DNA from: Flavobacterium beibuense F44-8
Lineage (GTDB): Bacteria; Bacteroidota; Bacteroidia; Flavobacteriales; Flavobacteriaceae
Reading direction: 5' to 3'
Assembly (NCBI RefSeq): GCF_000769915.1
Contig: NZ_JRLV01000014.1
Span: forward strand, 62,001 to 126,000
Length of the DNA stretch: 64,000 nucleotides
Shown here: positions 46,292 to 55,858 of the stretch, in pieces
Layout of the letters: each line of letters opens with the position of its first letter
Numbering within the stretch: the stretch's first letter is position 1
Made by a program: the position numbers and the translations under genes
The notes under the pieces: generated by a model
Told to the model about the DNA's origin: nothing
The model's database searches: none
The model's input: only the letters and a program-made list of their open reading frames with translations

Positions 46292-49200
46292 TTAAAGCTT
46301 AGAAGTGCCTATTATACAAGCCGAAACCATCTCATCTAGAGTACTTGAATATTGGCAGTTTTCCAGTAGCCAATCCAGTCGTTCGGTTGTTATAGTTACA
46401 TTACGAATGTTCAAGTCTCTTAATGTATAAATTTTTCTCCTTCTTGCTTGAGTGGCCTTTAATTTATCCAGTTCCGGAATCAAGATACTTAACCACAAAT
46501 CGGCAAAATGGTCAAGGTCAACGTATTCTTCATCGGCATTTGGATTGAACAGTTTAATCAGTTTTTCGCACTTTTGCTTGTCAGTTTGTATAGCAATGGT
46601 GTCGCGGTATTTTGCGAGTATGCTTTCACCTTTTTCTAGTGCACGCTTCTTTTTCCATGGCAATAGATTTTTCTCTTCTCTTCGAAGCTTCTGGATAATT
46701 CTAGTCATTTGGAATGCCGTATCTACCTCACTCCATTTTCTTTGAATAATGTTATCTTTAACCAGATAGGTTTTCAATTTATTAGTGATCTCTGAAAAGT
46801 CGGTGTGGCCTTTACCTTTTTCATCTATTAGTAACCATTTAGGACTTTTTGTAGTACTGCCTCTAAAAGCAAAAAAGCACCAATTCAGGTCAGATTCCAC
46901 GAAACTTATTGCTGTTTTGACTGTAGCATCCACATCCTTATACATTTCATACGTTTCATGATCTATCAAAGCATCTGGCCCTTCTATCAAACTGTATAAA
47001 TATTGGGTGCTATCTTTTACTCCATCCCATTCATGTTCTGTTGCCGTATATTCATTAAAAGCATTAATTATATTCTGAGTGTTAAAGTCATCTTTGAGGT
47101 ATTTCTCATATATAGTTTTTGGTATTTCTACATTATTACCAATCAAGTTTTCCGTAACCATCAAAGTGTCAATCATTCTCTTATCTCCTTTTAGGGAAAA
47201 AGCTTCTGAATCATCGGGCCATAGTACGGTGATCTGGTCATGTTCACAATCCATCCTTTCTAGTCTACCGATGCGTTGTTCAATAATTCTTAGCACGCTT
47301 GGCATATCTAACAGTACCAGGCAGCTTGCATCTTGAAGATTAATGCCCTCTGACATGGCATCTGAACACAAGGCAATGAGTTTTTCATCGGTAGCTGCAC
47401 CCAATGCAAAGTTTTCCATTACTTGATTTCGGTTTGTTTTGTTATGCCCAGCGGCCACAATTGCCCTTACTTTGCTTTGTTTGTCGGTAATAAGTTTGCT
47501 GAGATAATCGAGCGTAATAACGGTTGAGTCGAAAGCTAATATTTTATTATTCTTGATAGCGGCTTCAATGAGGACATCCGCTTTTTTTGATTCACGTTCT
47601 CCACTTAGCTTTTCCAATAGTGAACCAATTTTTTTGTAAATAGCAATTTCTTGATTACAGGCTTCATCATATTTTGCCTGATCATAAAGCCACTGATGGT
47701 TTTCACTTAAAAGCTGGTTCTCTACGTATTGTTTTGGCAATTTCAATCCACATTTTTGGATTTTTTCTAAAATGTTACCAGAAGTGTTTTTAGTGGATTT
47801 TAACGAAAATCTAATGTTTGCTTCGGCTGTTCCGTAAAGGTATTCATATAAAGCACAGCGAGAGGAGCGAAGGTTTACCCGTATCATATAGCCTGCAAGG
47901 GCTGTAGCCGAAGTAAATCTTTGGTTGATATAATGGACTTTTTCGTCTTCCTTCTTTAAAAAATCAGGTATTCTTAATATTTGCAAATAATGTATTCCTT
48001 TAAGCTGTTGTATCAGTGTTAAGATTTGTTGGGCAATTGTTTTATCATTTTCGTTTTCTCCAGTTGGATACGTTTCTGACAAGGTTCTAGGATATTTACA
48101 CGTTTTGCCGTGCCTGTTTCGATAATGTTTTGGCTCACGCTCTATCATCTTATTAAGCTCCTTTTTCGTACGCCTTACAATAAATTGGTTAATATATCCT
48201 TTAAGTTGCTCCAGATGTTTTTTGTCTACATTCTTCTTCCTGTTTTTTCTAAGTTCTAGATAAGTGGTCAAATCATCGTCACTCAGATTGTCAATGTCCA
48301 ACAGTTCTACTAATCGTAATAGGTCATCGGCTTTTTTATTGATTGGGGTAGCGGTAGAAAGGATAACATGACTGGAGCCTTTAGGCGCAATGGCCTGGCT
48401 TCTCTTTGAATTCGGGTGGAGATAGTTATGCGCTTCGTCTATCACCAAGATATCCGAATGCTCAATCATTTTCTGTAAGCTTTTTTGATTTTTATCATGA
48501 CCAACGCTTAGCTTGCCCATAGACTCTATCTTGTTATAAAGACTGAAATGGGATTGTTCTTTCTCCCAATTTTCTATCACTTGTTTGGGGCAGATGATCA
48601 ATGCGTTGGAGCGGTCTTTCAATCCATTTTCCCATAACCAGTGAAATAACGTATAGGCCAGAGCTGTTGCAAATTTAGTTTTGCCGCTTCCGGTAGGGTC
48701 GGCTACAAGTACTCTTCCCTGATCTTGGATGATTTTCATGGCTCGTGCTATGCCCATTTTTTGTGATGGCCATAAATTGTGGGTAATCAGCGCTTGGTAT
48801 AATACCGGAAAATCTTTCATCCATTTACTTTCCAATATTTCTGCAATGGCTCTTGCTAATGCTTCTTGCCAGATTGCATCCTTCAATAGTTTTGAAAAAA
48901 GTTCTATAAGTCCTTGATTATAATCATTGGCCTCTTTATAGTAATACTCTGCAATACGTTTAATATCATCGTATTGATCCTTTTCAACTTTAGAAAGGGT
49001 TGGTTGTATTCGTATGTTGGCCTCGGTTTGGATACGTGTTCCCGACTTACTGAAATTAGAGGAGCCTAATATTGCGGCGGTATCTCCTACATAGATTTTT
49101 GCATGAAGCCTGTCTTTTACTCTGAAATTGTATTTGCCTTCCTGTATTTTTTCAATTATATTGAGGATTGGCCCGCATAGTTTGATGCTGACATTTTGTT

Positions 49201-49510
49201 TAACCCAATAATTTTTAATTTCGGTGGATAGCGAGTAATGCGGGAGTCTTTTGCCGACACGTTCGTCTGGATCAAACCCGATGACGATTCGGAGCCTTTT
49301 TAGTTTGGGATAATCTTTTGTACCAAAAACATCAATCAAGTTGGAAAGGGATGTAAAACCAGTAAGTATGACATAGTCTTCGGTATTTTGGATGTCGTTT
49401 ACCAAAATATCACTGACTGTTCGTGCCTGCTCTTTCAAATTCAATGGGAATTTAGCTTGATCTGGAAGATCGAGCGTATAGTTGAAATCGAAGAGATTAG
49501 GTTTAGACAT
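46292..49510 (-). CDS. PLD-nuclease/SNF2-type helicase fusion protein
   Basis: A 1,072-residue protein. N-terminal phospholipase-D-like half-site: HAK at 136-138 and GSSN at 149-152 (HxK...GSxN), so a dimer is needed for a full site. The helicase follows: Walker A DPTGSGKT at 271-278, DEAH in VIDEAHNYLH at 358-361, STATP at 385-389 and the motif VI region QRIGRLERM near 740. Superfamily 2 SNF2 type. Last gene of a tight four-gene run; its start is 24 bases past the ABC ATPase stop. The role in the operon is likely DNA translocation and cutting. Confidence 0.9.
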   Translation of the reverse strand: MSKPNLFDFNYTLDLPDQAKFPLNLKEQARTVSDILVNDIQNTEDYVILTGFTSLSNLIDVFGTKDYPKLKRLRIVIGFDPDERVGKRLPHYSLSTEIKNYWVKQNVSIKLCGPILNIIEKIQEGKYNFRVKDRLHAKIYVGDTAAILGSSNFSKSGTRIQTEANIRIQPTLSKVEKDQYDDIKRIAEYYYKEANDYNQGLIELFSKLLKDAIWQEALARAIAEILESKWMKDFPVLYQALITHNLWPSQKMGIARAMKIIQDQGRVLVADPTGSGKTKFATALAYTLFHWLWENGLKDRSNALIICPKQVIENWEKEQSHFSLYNKIESMGKLSVGHDKNQKSLQKMIEHSDILVIDEAHNYLHPNSKRSQAIAPKGSSHVILSTATPINKKADDLLRLVELLDIDNLSDDDLTTYLELRKNRKKNVDKKHLEQLKGYINQFIVRRTKKELNKMIEREPKHYRNRHGKTCKYPRTLSETYPTGENENDKTIAQQILTLIQQLKGIHYLQILRIPDFLKKEDEKVHYINQRFTSATALAGYMIRVNLRSSRCALYEYLYGTAEANIRFSLKSTKNTSGNILEKIQKCGLKLPKQYVENQLLSENHQWLYDQAKYDEACNQEIAIYKKIGSLLEKLSGERESKKADVLIEAAIKNNKILAFDSTVITLDYLSKLITDKQSKVRAIVAAGHNKTNRNQVMENFALGAATDEKLIALCSDAMSEGINLQDASCLVLLDMPSVLRIIEQRIGRLERMDCEHDQITVLWPDDSEAFSLKGDKRMIDTLMVTENLIGNNVEIPKTIYEKYLKDDFNTQNIINAFNEYTATEHEWDGVKDSTQYLYSLIEGPDALIDHETYEMYKDVDATVKTAISFVESDLNWCFFAFRGSTTKSPKWLLIDEKGKGHTDFSEITNKLKTYLVKDNIIQRKWSEVDTAFQMTRIIQKLRREEKNLLPWKKKRALEKGESILAKYRDTIAIQTDKQKCEKLIKLFNPNADEEYVDLDHFADLWLSILIPELDKLKATQARRRKIYTLRDLNIRNVTITTERLDWLLENCQYSSTLDEMVSACIIGTSKL

Positions 49511-49534
49511 GATCAGTTGTTTTTTAGCTTAATT

Positions 49535-51835
49535 TTATTCCATAGCAAGTTCCTTTAAATTAATACGTTTTTCTGAGAGATTATAATTTTTAAATTTATA
49601 TCTCATAAAGGCTGACATCATATCTTCGTGAGTGGACATAATTATTTGATTATCATAAAATTCATTTCTTAGCAAATCAATAAATCCATAAAGATTTAAT
49701 TCGTCCATAGTTTGCACTGGATCGTCTATTAAAATTAATTTGTTTTGGGAGTACTTTTTGTGAAGAGCTAGAGTGAAAGAAATAATTAATGCTGCCAATT
49801 GTCCAGAACTCATAGTAAAGACAGCATCATAGGTTTTTTGCGATCCTGTTTGAAAGCGTATTCCTTCTTTTTCGGAAAAAATAAACAGACCTATCCCGCC
49901 TTGAAAAGATTGCATAATCCTGCCTGAATATATATGGAATACTGTTTCTATGTCTTTTATTATTTTTCTCTGGTAAGATTTTAAGGATGAATTATATGTG
50001 CCTTTTAATCTATTCAATTTTAGAGAAACTTCTTTTGCTGTGTCTCTCTTTTTTGTTGCCTCTAGTAATAATGCAGATTTAGTTTGTAAAATTTGATTTT
50101 GACTTAATGATAATTTGTGAGATAAGTATTTTTTCTTTGCTTCAATTTGTTCAATAGTCACAGAATCTACTTGGTTAAGTTCATTGTTAAAATATTCCCG
50201 GAAATACTCCAAAAAATACGTTTCTATTAATTCTGCATTACTTGTGTCTTTTATAATGGAGATTTCCTTCTTAAATGGCTCTAATTTGTCAGCTACACCT
50301 AATATTTGTTCGTCACTTAGATACTGTGAATAATCAATTTCGAGAATACCAAGAACTTTTATAAGATCATTAAAATGATTGTCATCTAAATCAAGTAACT
50401 GTGAAGCAAATTCTTTATTATAATTAAGAGAAGTAAGGTGAATATTTATCAGCTCTATTATTTGTTTAATCGTTTCTGATTTAAATTCTCTAAATGTTTC
50501 CTGAAGACGATTGGTTTTATCGGAATTGATTTCTTTGATTTGCTCAGATTTAGTTTCGATTTGAATAAGTAGCGTTTCAATATTTTTCCAGTTATAGCCA
50601 CACAAAACACATTCTCCACTAGAAACCCCAGCTTCTCTTAGGTTTGTAAGTTCCTCTATTAGATCATTTCTAGATATTGAAATGTCTGAATAAATTCTAT
50701 CTAATCCTAAGAGCTCTTTATGACTAGATATAAGTGTCTGTTTGGTTAAAGAAAAAGTAGTTTTTAAATCATTTGAAAGGAAATCATACGGATTCAAGTC
50801 AATTGATTCTTCCACCGTATTATGACTAAAAGATTCCAGTTGTTTTATTATATTTTGAAGATCTGTTACTTTATTTCGTAATTCCCTTATCTCATCTTTT
50901 TTAGATAAAAAATTATGAAATTTAAAAAAGTTATTTACCAGGTTTTCATTTTCAAAAAGATAGTCAACAGCTTTATTTTTCCTATGCTGAATGAATAGAC
51001 TTTTTCGTTCAACAAATGTCTTTAAGCGGTCAAGAACTCCGTCAGTGCTTATAATATCTAAATAATTAAATGTTGATGAATTGATCTCCTCCTGATCCCA
51101 AAATAAATCTTTTTTTTCTAATAATTTTACAAAAGAAGTAGGCGTTTCATCCGCAATGATATTGCTTTTTATTTGATTCACTTCCTGCTCAAGGATTCCA
51201 AATTTTTCATTTTCATTGGCGAAAATTGCATCAACCCTCTTTTTTAGATCAGCAATTCTCTTGATTTTTTGCTCAAATTCTTTTAGATCAAATAAGTGAC
51301 CAATATGGTTTTTTCTTTTTTTGTCAGGATGTTTGAGCAGGAATAGAGATTCTTCTTGTTCTACATAGTTGAGAAATTGGAAATTAGAATTGTAATTTTT
51401 ACCTAATAAGTCTGTTAAAAATAGATTTTCATCCTCAACAGGAGTTCTATTGTCAGATAAGAAATCATCTTTTGTAAAAAGCTTGTAAACAGAAAAATCT
51501 ATGTATGGCTCTATATGTGTTGCATCTGCAAATCGCTCTAATATATAGGTTTGGTCATTTTTAATTAGCTCAATTGTGATCAAAATGTCTTTGCCTATTC
51601 CGTCTGAATATTGAAATGGATTTTCAGAAAAATTTTCTCTTCCATCAATTAATTTCTCTTTTAGTTCTGTATATCTTCTTATCTTGCCTGTAAGGACTAA
51701 TTCTATTGCATCATAAATAGTTGTCTTTCCAAAACCGTTCGGACCGTCAAATACAATAATGTCAGAAGAATTAAAATTTATTATGGTGTCTTCGAATACC
51801 TTAAAATTCTGGATTCTAATTTTGTTGATCTTCAT
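49535..51835 (-). CDS. Rad50-like ABC ATPase (ABC-3C type)
   Basis: A 766-residue SMC/Rad50-like ATPase. Walker A GPNGFGKT (31-38), coiled coil halves around a zinc-hook-like CVLCG at 409-413, signature MSSGQ (675-679), Walker B LILIDDP (700-706), H-loop STHED (734-738). The 5' end overlaps the middle-protein gene by 20 bases. In ABC-three-component systems the ATPase senses DNA or an invader and drives the effector. Confidence 0.9.
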   Translation of the reverse strand: MKINKIRIQNFKVFEDTIINFNSSDIIVFDGPNGFGKTTIYDAIELVLTGKIRRYTELKEKLIDGRENFSENPFQYSDGIGKDILITIELIKNDQTYILERFADATHIEPYIDFSVYKLFTKDDFLSDNRTPVEDENLFLTDLLGKNYNSNFQFLNYVEQEESLFLLKHPDKKRKNHIGHLFDLKEFEQKIKRIADLKKRVDAIFANENEKFGILEQEVNQIKSNIIADETPTSFVKLLEKKDLFWDQEEINSSTFNYLDIISTDGVLDRLKTFVERKSLFIQHRKNKAVDYLFENENLVNNFFKFHNFLSKKDEIRELRNKVTDLQNIIKQLESFSHNTVEESIDLNPYDFLSNDLKTTFSLTKQTLISSHKELLGLDRIYSDISISRNDLIEELTNLREAGVSSGECVLCGYNWKNIETLLIQIETKSEQIKEINSDKTNRLQETFREFKSETIKQIIELINIHLTSLNYNKEFASQLLDLDDNHFNDLIKVLGILEIDYSQYLSDEQILGVADKLEPFKKEISIIKDTSNAELIETYFLEYFREYFNNELNQVDSVTIEQIEAKKKYLSHKLSLSQNQILQTKSALLLEATKKRDTAKEVSLKLNRLKGTYNSSLKSYQRKIIKDIETVFHIYSGRIMQSFQGGIGLFIFSEKEGIRFQTGSQKTYDAVFTMSSGQLAALIISFTLALHKKYSQNKLILIDDPVQTMDELNLYGFIDLLRNEFYDNQIIMSTHEDMMSAFMRYKFKNYNLSEKRINLKELAME

Positions 51836-52505
51836 TTGGTAGTATTGCTTTTAATTTTTCAAGAATAGTTTCATTGGTCATTGCGTTAAAATCTTCCTCA
51901 TCGAGCATAAAAAAATCCTGTTCCAAAATTTCGTCAAGTGGATTGTTTTCAACAGACTTTTTATTTATTTCTTCAAGAGATTTAAGGTTATTGGTTTGAG
52001 TGATTCCTATTTTAATAAAAGGTATTTTAATAGCTATTCGATAAATCAATGACTCAAACGAGTTCGCATCAAAATTCGTTTTGTGCTGTTCAAATATTTC
52101 GTCTTTCAGAATAAGTGTTTCAATGGCAGTAAGTGCATTTGATTCACCAATTGTAGCATTTAAATTTTTTAGCTCTTCATCAGTGTAATACAAGATACTT
52201 TTCTTGAAGTGGTATGGATTCTCTTCAATGTGTAGCAGGTTATCAAATTTAACATCTTGTAATTTTGGAACCTTATTCAATATTAACAGGTTTACGTTTT
52301 TATCAAAAGTCGATTCTTGTACGAGTTCTTTCGTTTTTACAAATAGCTCTATTTGGTCGTTTAATACATTATTGATGTTATCGCCATCGTACTGAGCAAT
52401 GACCCAATAATTTTTTTGCTCTTTCAAAACATAGGTTTTGAAATCTGTATTAGGTTTTTCTTCGAGCTCTGCAGCTTGGAATATTCTATTTATTAGATCA
52501 ATCAT
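51816..52505 (-). CDS. ABC-3C middle-component-like protein
   Basis: A 229-residue acidic protein. It overlaps both neighbours (8 bases with the nuclease gene upstream, 20 bases with the ATPase gene downstream). Text such as KKSILYYTDEELKNLNATIGESN and SFESLIYRIAIKIPF is like the 'middle component' family of ABC-three-component systems. The assignment rests mainly on gene order and size, and is moderate. Confidence 0.7.
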   Translation of the reverse strand: MIDLINRIFQAAELEEKPNTDFKTYVLKEQKNYWVIAQYDGDNINNVLNDQIELFVKTKELVQESTFDKNVNLLILNKVPKLQDVKFDNLLHIEENPYHFKKSILYYTDEELKNLNATIGESNALTAIETLILKDEIFEQHKTNFDANSFESLIYRIAIKIPFIKIGITQTNNLKSLEEINKKSVENNPLDEILEQDFFMLDEEDFNAMTNETILEKLKAILPNEDQQN

Positions 52506-53790
52506 TTAATTTGTTTTTTGCTGTTTCTAAATCAATTAAGCTAACTTTTTTCCATTGGGTGATTTTTGTGTCACTTTCGGCTTCGCCAGTATCAACATAG
52601 TTGACATGACTGATGTTGTTTGCATAGGCTTCTATATTGTCAACGTTGCATTCTAAAGTGATTAAGTAATCAGAATTAAAAGGAACGTCTACCATTTTAT
52701 TCAGAGCTGTTTTAATTATCCGCTCACTTACTTTTTTCTTACTTGATTCAGAATTGGAATAGTCTATTGAGGTTGGGAAATATTGTTTGCTTTCAGAACA
52801 AACCCAACCGATTCCCTCAGCTCCATTAGACTCTTTAATGGTAAATAGTATTTGATAGAAAGAATCTTTCATTTCATCTTCATTGAGGCTTAAGTCCGTA
52901 TATTGCTGTAAATTCTCATAAGAAACACTTTTATGAGGTCTTATATTTTGTAGAAATTCTTTGAAAGTGGTAGTGTCGTAAGAATTGAAAAGTATCGAAT
53001 ATTTATCCATCTTGGTTTTTAATTCGGGACTTAATTGATCATCTTCACAATCTAAGCAGAACTCCTGATAATATCGATTAAGATTATTTCTAATCTTGTT
53101 TTCAAAATAAACTTCGTCTTGAACAAGTAAAGCTATATCTATTCTCATTGCATTTAAGAAATCTTGTAGAGGAATAGGATTGTCATAAGCAACATTTCTT
53201 ATGGCAGCTCCACCATGATTTAGGGCATGAATGTATATTACCTTATCAGATATGATTTTTTCTAGTATTTCGCTTAATAATTGAACGGTATCTGGATTAT
53301 TATGACCAGTAATATTATATTTTTGAAGTGTTAGGATAATTTGCTCTTTAATTTTTATACCAATATCATTTAAAGAACATGATTCGGCATTATTTTCATA
53401 TTCGTAGATTTTCATGTTAGGATGCAAATCTTCAATTTGTACCTTAGTTTTTTCATTTTGAGTTGCTAGATGAAAAAAAGCTTCAACAGTTTGTAATCCA
53501 ATAGCTGTCCATTTTTTTTCCAATTGTTCAAAATCCCCCTTGTAAGTTGTGTATGATGCACTTTTGACGGCCTTAACCTGATGCATAGAAACAGGAGTAT
53601 GTCCACCAGTAGCAAGTGACTTTAATATGGTAAAATCTTCTATGGAATCTATTTGGAGTACCAATTCATTTATTTCATCTTCGGTTTTAATATTAAGTTG
53701 CTTCAATATGTGATAGAGTGCGACTCTACCTTGATAAATAAATCCACTCCATGTCGGTATTGCAGTATGTGGTAAAGGTTGATTGGCCAT
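52498..53790 (-). CDS. ABC-3C effector with PD-(D/E)XK-like nuclease domain
   Basis: A 430-residue protein. The N-terminal block WSGFIYQGRVALYHIL, then LQIDSIEDFTIL (Glu51/Asp52) and SMHQVKAVK (Gln71-Val72-Lys73) is the core of DUF4297/Cap4-like nucleases in which the catalytic set is D...QxK. The C-terminal half (about residues 190-430) is ABC-3C-specific. It heads the four-gene unit and likely cuts DNA when the ATPase is triggered. Confidence 0.78.
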   Translation of the reverse strand: MANQPLPHTAIPTWSGFIYQGRVALYHILKQLNIKTEDEINELVLQIDSIEDFTILKSLATGGHTPVSMHQVKAVKSASYTTYKGDFEQLEKKWTAIGLQTVEAFFHLATQNEKTKVQIEDLHPNMKIYEYENNAESCSLNDIGIKIKEQIILTLQKYNITGHNNPDTVQLLSEILEKIISDKVIYIHALNHGGAAIRNVAYDNPIPLQDFLNAMRIDIALLVQDEVYFENKIRNNLNRYYQEFCLDCEDDQLSPELKTKMDKYSILFNSYDTTTFKEFLQNIRPHKSVSYENLQQYTDLSLNEDEMKDSFYQILFTIKESNGAEGIGWVCSESKQYFPTSIDYSNSESSKKKVSERIIKTALNKMVDVPFNSDYLITLECNVDNIEAYANNISHVNYVDTGEAESDTKITQWKKVSLIDLETAKNKLND

Positions 53791-53896
53791 TTTTGCTACT
53801 AGTATATTTTTATAGGGTTGATTAACTTTTTTGCTTAAGATGTCTATTCGTTATGTTGTTTCTTTCAGAAATACCTTCATACTAATCGCTTCCAAC

Positions 53897-55840
53897 TTAA
53901 TTACTATTTAATCTATTAAAAGCATCTATAATTCTTTGGTTTATCATTCCAGCATTTTCTATATATCTTAATATCATTTCACCAGAATCACTTCCTTTAT
54001 CAGATAGTATGTTATATGTAATGGGATTTTGTAAATGTTCTCTAACTTTATCTTTTAATAGTTTTTGAAGTTTTGGGTAAAATTTTTCGTTATTATTAGC
54101 AAAGCGGTCGTTGGGGATAGATGCTTTTAATTCTTCAATCTCTTCTATTGAAACTGTAAGCTCCCATTCAGCTAGTTTTTCATTACATATACTTACCCAA
54201 ACATTAGAATCAATACTATCTTCAATATCTTGAATGCCTACAAAAAACATGTTTTCTGTTACTGCATCCCCACCAATCTTGTATGAAGCATCATTGTCAA
54301 AAAGAAAAACCAAATTGTTTACATCCTTCTTAAAGTTTCTAAAAATGCTTTCTAGAATTTGTTTGGCTTCTAGCCATTTGTCTTTTCCTTTTATATTGAT
54401 AATCTGCACATTATCTTCTTCTGGAAGATGTCCTATCCAAATCTTATAAAGCTTCGGGATTAAATAAGCCTCTGTATCTCCTTCAATCACTAAAAACTTA
54501 TTAAAAAATAGAAAATCACTATTTCTAATGTCTAAATTTTCATAAACAGCATCTATATCATCTATTCCATAAAGCTCTGTATATCCGTTACCATCCTGAA
54601 TTGTACCAGTTATTGCATTTAATTTGGTTCTGTCAATAAAAATTGTAGAGTGTGTACTTAAAATGGTTTGTACATTTCCGCTTGAAATATTTCTAATTAT
54701 TTCAAATAATTGTCTTTGTGCCGTTGGATATAGGTGGGTTTCTGGTTCATCAAATGCCCATATAAACTTGTTATGGTTATGTTCAAGTTCATTGGCTGTT
54801 ATTATAGCAGCAGCTTTAATCATGGCAAACCATATCTGCCTTTTAATGCCTTCTCCCTGAGCATCTAGATGTATATCTCCATCGGCATTTGCTTTATTGA
54901 TAACGATATCGGTAATAGATTCCTTTACATCAATATATACTTTTGTTTTAATAGCTGTTATGTTAGGGAAATCGGCACCAATTATTGTCTGTATTTCTTC
55001 AAGTTTTTCATTAATACCTGCGGTAACAATTTGAGCTGTGCCTCTTGCTTGTACTTTCAATGGGGCTAAATGTTCTTCTACTAATCCGTCCATAGCATCA
55101 GCTGCCAAAGATTTTATTTCATCCAAAGAACAATTCCAATCTAAATAGCGGAAAGTAGGAAGTAGGTTTTTATCTGCTTTTTCAAATTTAAATTCTTGCC
55201 AAATAGGCGTTGGCTGTCGTACTTGATATATAGCTCTAACCTTTTCAATATTTGAAAGAGGACCAGCATTATTTTCATTTTGTAAGAGTTCGGGTGGAAT
55301 TGCCATGTCAGCAACTAGTCTGGTCAACTGGGTACTTGTTAGTGCATGTGCGGCAAGATAATTTGCTTCTCCTATATCAAAATCATTAAGAACAACATAA
55401 GATTTCGTACTATTATTATTTGTATCGAACACTTTTGCTATCCATAAAAAATTTGAATCGTTAGATTCTAACGACCATCTGGCGGTTGCGGATAATGTTT
55501 GAAGAAACTCTTGGGTTAGTTCATTTTCAGCAATGTCTAATTTAGCAATAACCAAGCATTGTCTACCATCATATGAAAAATTTGGTAAATTGTTTTGTTC
55601 AATAATTGCTTGTAATTCTTCTTCTAGCAATGTTGTATTGGATAAATCATTTTTTGCACTATTATCTTTTATAAAACTAAAAACGGGCTTATCCATAAAT
55701 AAAAGCTCTGCTGCTTTTAATATTGATGATTTGCCACTATCATTAATACCAATTAAGATATTTGGTTCGTTGTTCTCAAATTCAATTTGAACTTTCTGAC
55801 AGCTTCTGTAATTTATAATTATGAGTTTATTTAAGTGCAT
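53897..55840 (-). CDS. OLD-family nuclease (ATPase plus TOPRIM)
   Basis: A 647-residue OLD protein. Walker A GINDSGKSS (31-39), ABC signature-like QGEGI, Walker B FIWAFDEPETHLYP, H-loop STHS, then a C-terminal TOPRIM domain with FLVIEGDTEAYLIPKL and LFDND. OLD proteins such as GajA act in phage defence as nucleases. No UvrD-like helicase is adjacent, so not a Gabija pair. Its start is 19 bases past the sbcC stop, and 106 bases separate it from the effector gene. Confidence 0.88.
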   Translation of the reverse strand: MHLNKLIIINYRSCQKVQIEFENNEPNILIGINDSGKSSILKAAELLFMDKPVFSFIKDNSAKNDLSNTTLLEEELQAIIEQNNLPNFSYDGRQCLVIAKLDIAENELTQEFLQTLSATARWSLESNDSNFLWIAKVFDTNNNSTKSYVVLNDFDIGEANYLAAHALTSTQLTRLVADMAIPPELLQNENNAGPLSNIEKVRAIYQVRQPTPIWQEFKFEKADKNLLPTFRYLDWNCSLDEIKSLAADAMDGLVEEHLAPLKVQARGTAQIVTAGINEKLEEIQTIIGADFPNITAIKTKVYIDVKESITDIVINKANADGDIHLDAQGEGIKRQIWFAMIKAAAIITANELEHNHNKFIWAFDEPETHLYPTAQRQLFEIIRNISSGNVQTILSTHSTIFIDRTKLNAITGTIQDGNGYTELYGIDDIDAVYENLDIRNSDFLFFNKFLVIEGDTEAYLIPKLYKIWIGHLPEEDNVQIINIKGKDKWLEAKQILESIFRNFKKDVNNLVFLFDNDASYKIGGDAVTENMFFVGIQDIEDSIDSNVWVSICNEKLAEWELTVSIEEIEELKASIPNDRFANNNEKFYPKLQKLLKDKVREHLQNPITYNILSDKGSDSGEMILRYIENAGMINQRIIDAFNRLNSN

Positions 55841-55858
55841 CTCTTATACTTTTTATAA

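Noticed and set aside
46292..49510. DISARM or restriction-modification system
   Set aside because: A PLD/helicase protein alone is present; no methyltransferase, DrmA or DrmB gene is seen nearby.
49535..53790. Wadjet (JetABCD) system
   Set aside because: The ABC ATPase is Rad50-like and of 766 residues, not MukB-like, and no JetD topoisomerase-like protein is present.
53897..55840. Gabija (GajA/GajB) defence pair
   Set aside because: OLD protein looks like GajA, but no UvrD-like GajB helicase gene follows. The only helicase nearby is the SNF2-type protein four genes downstream.
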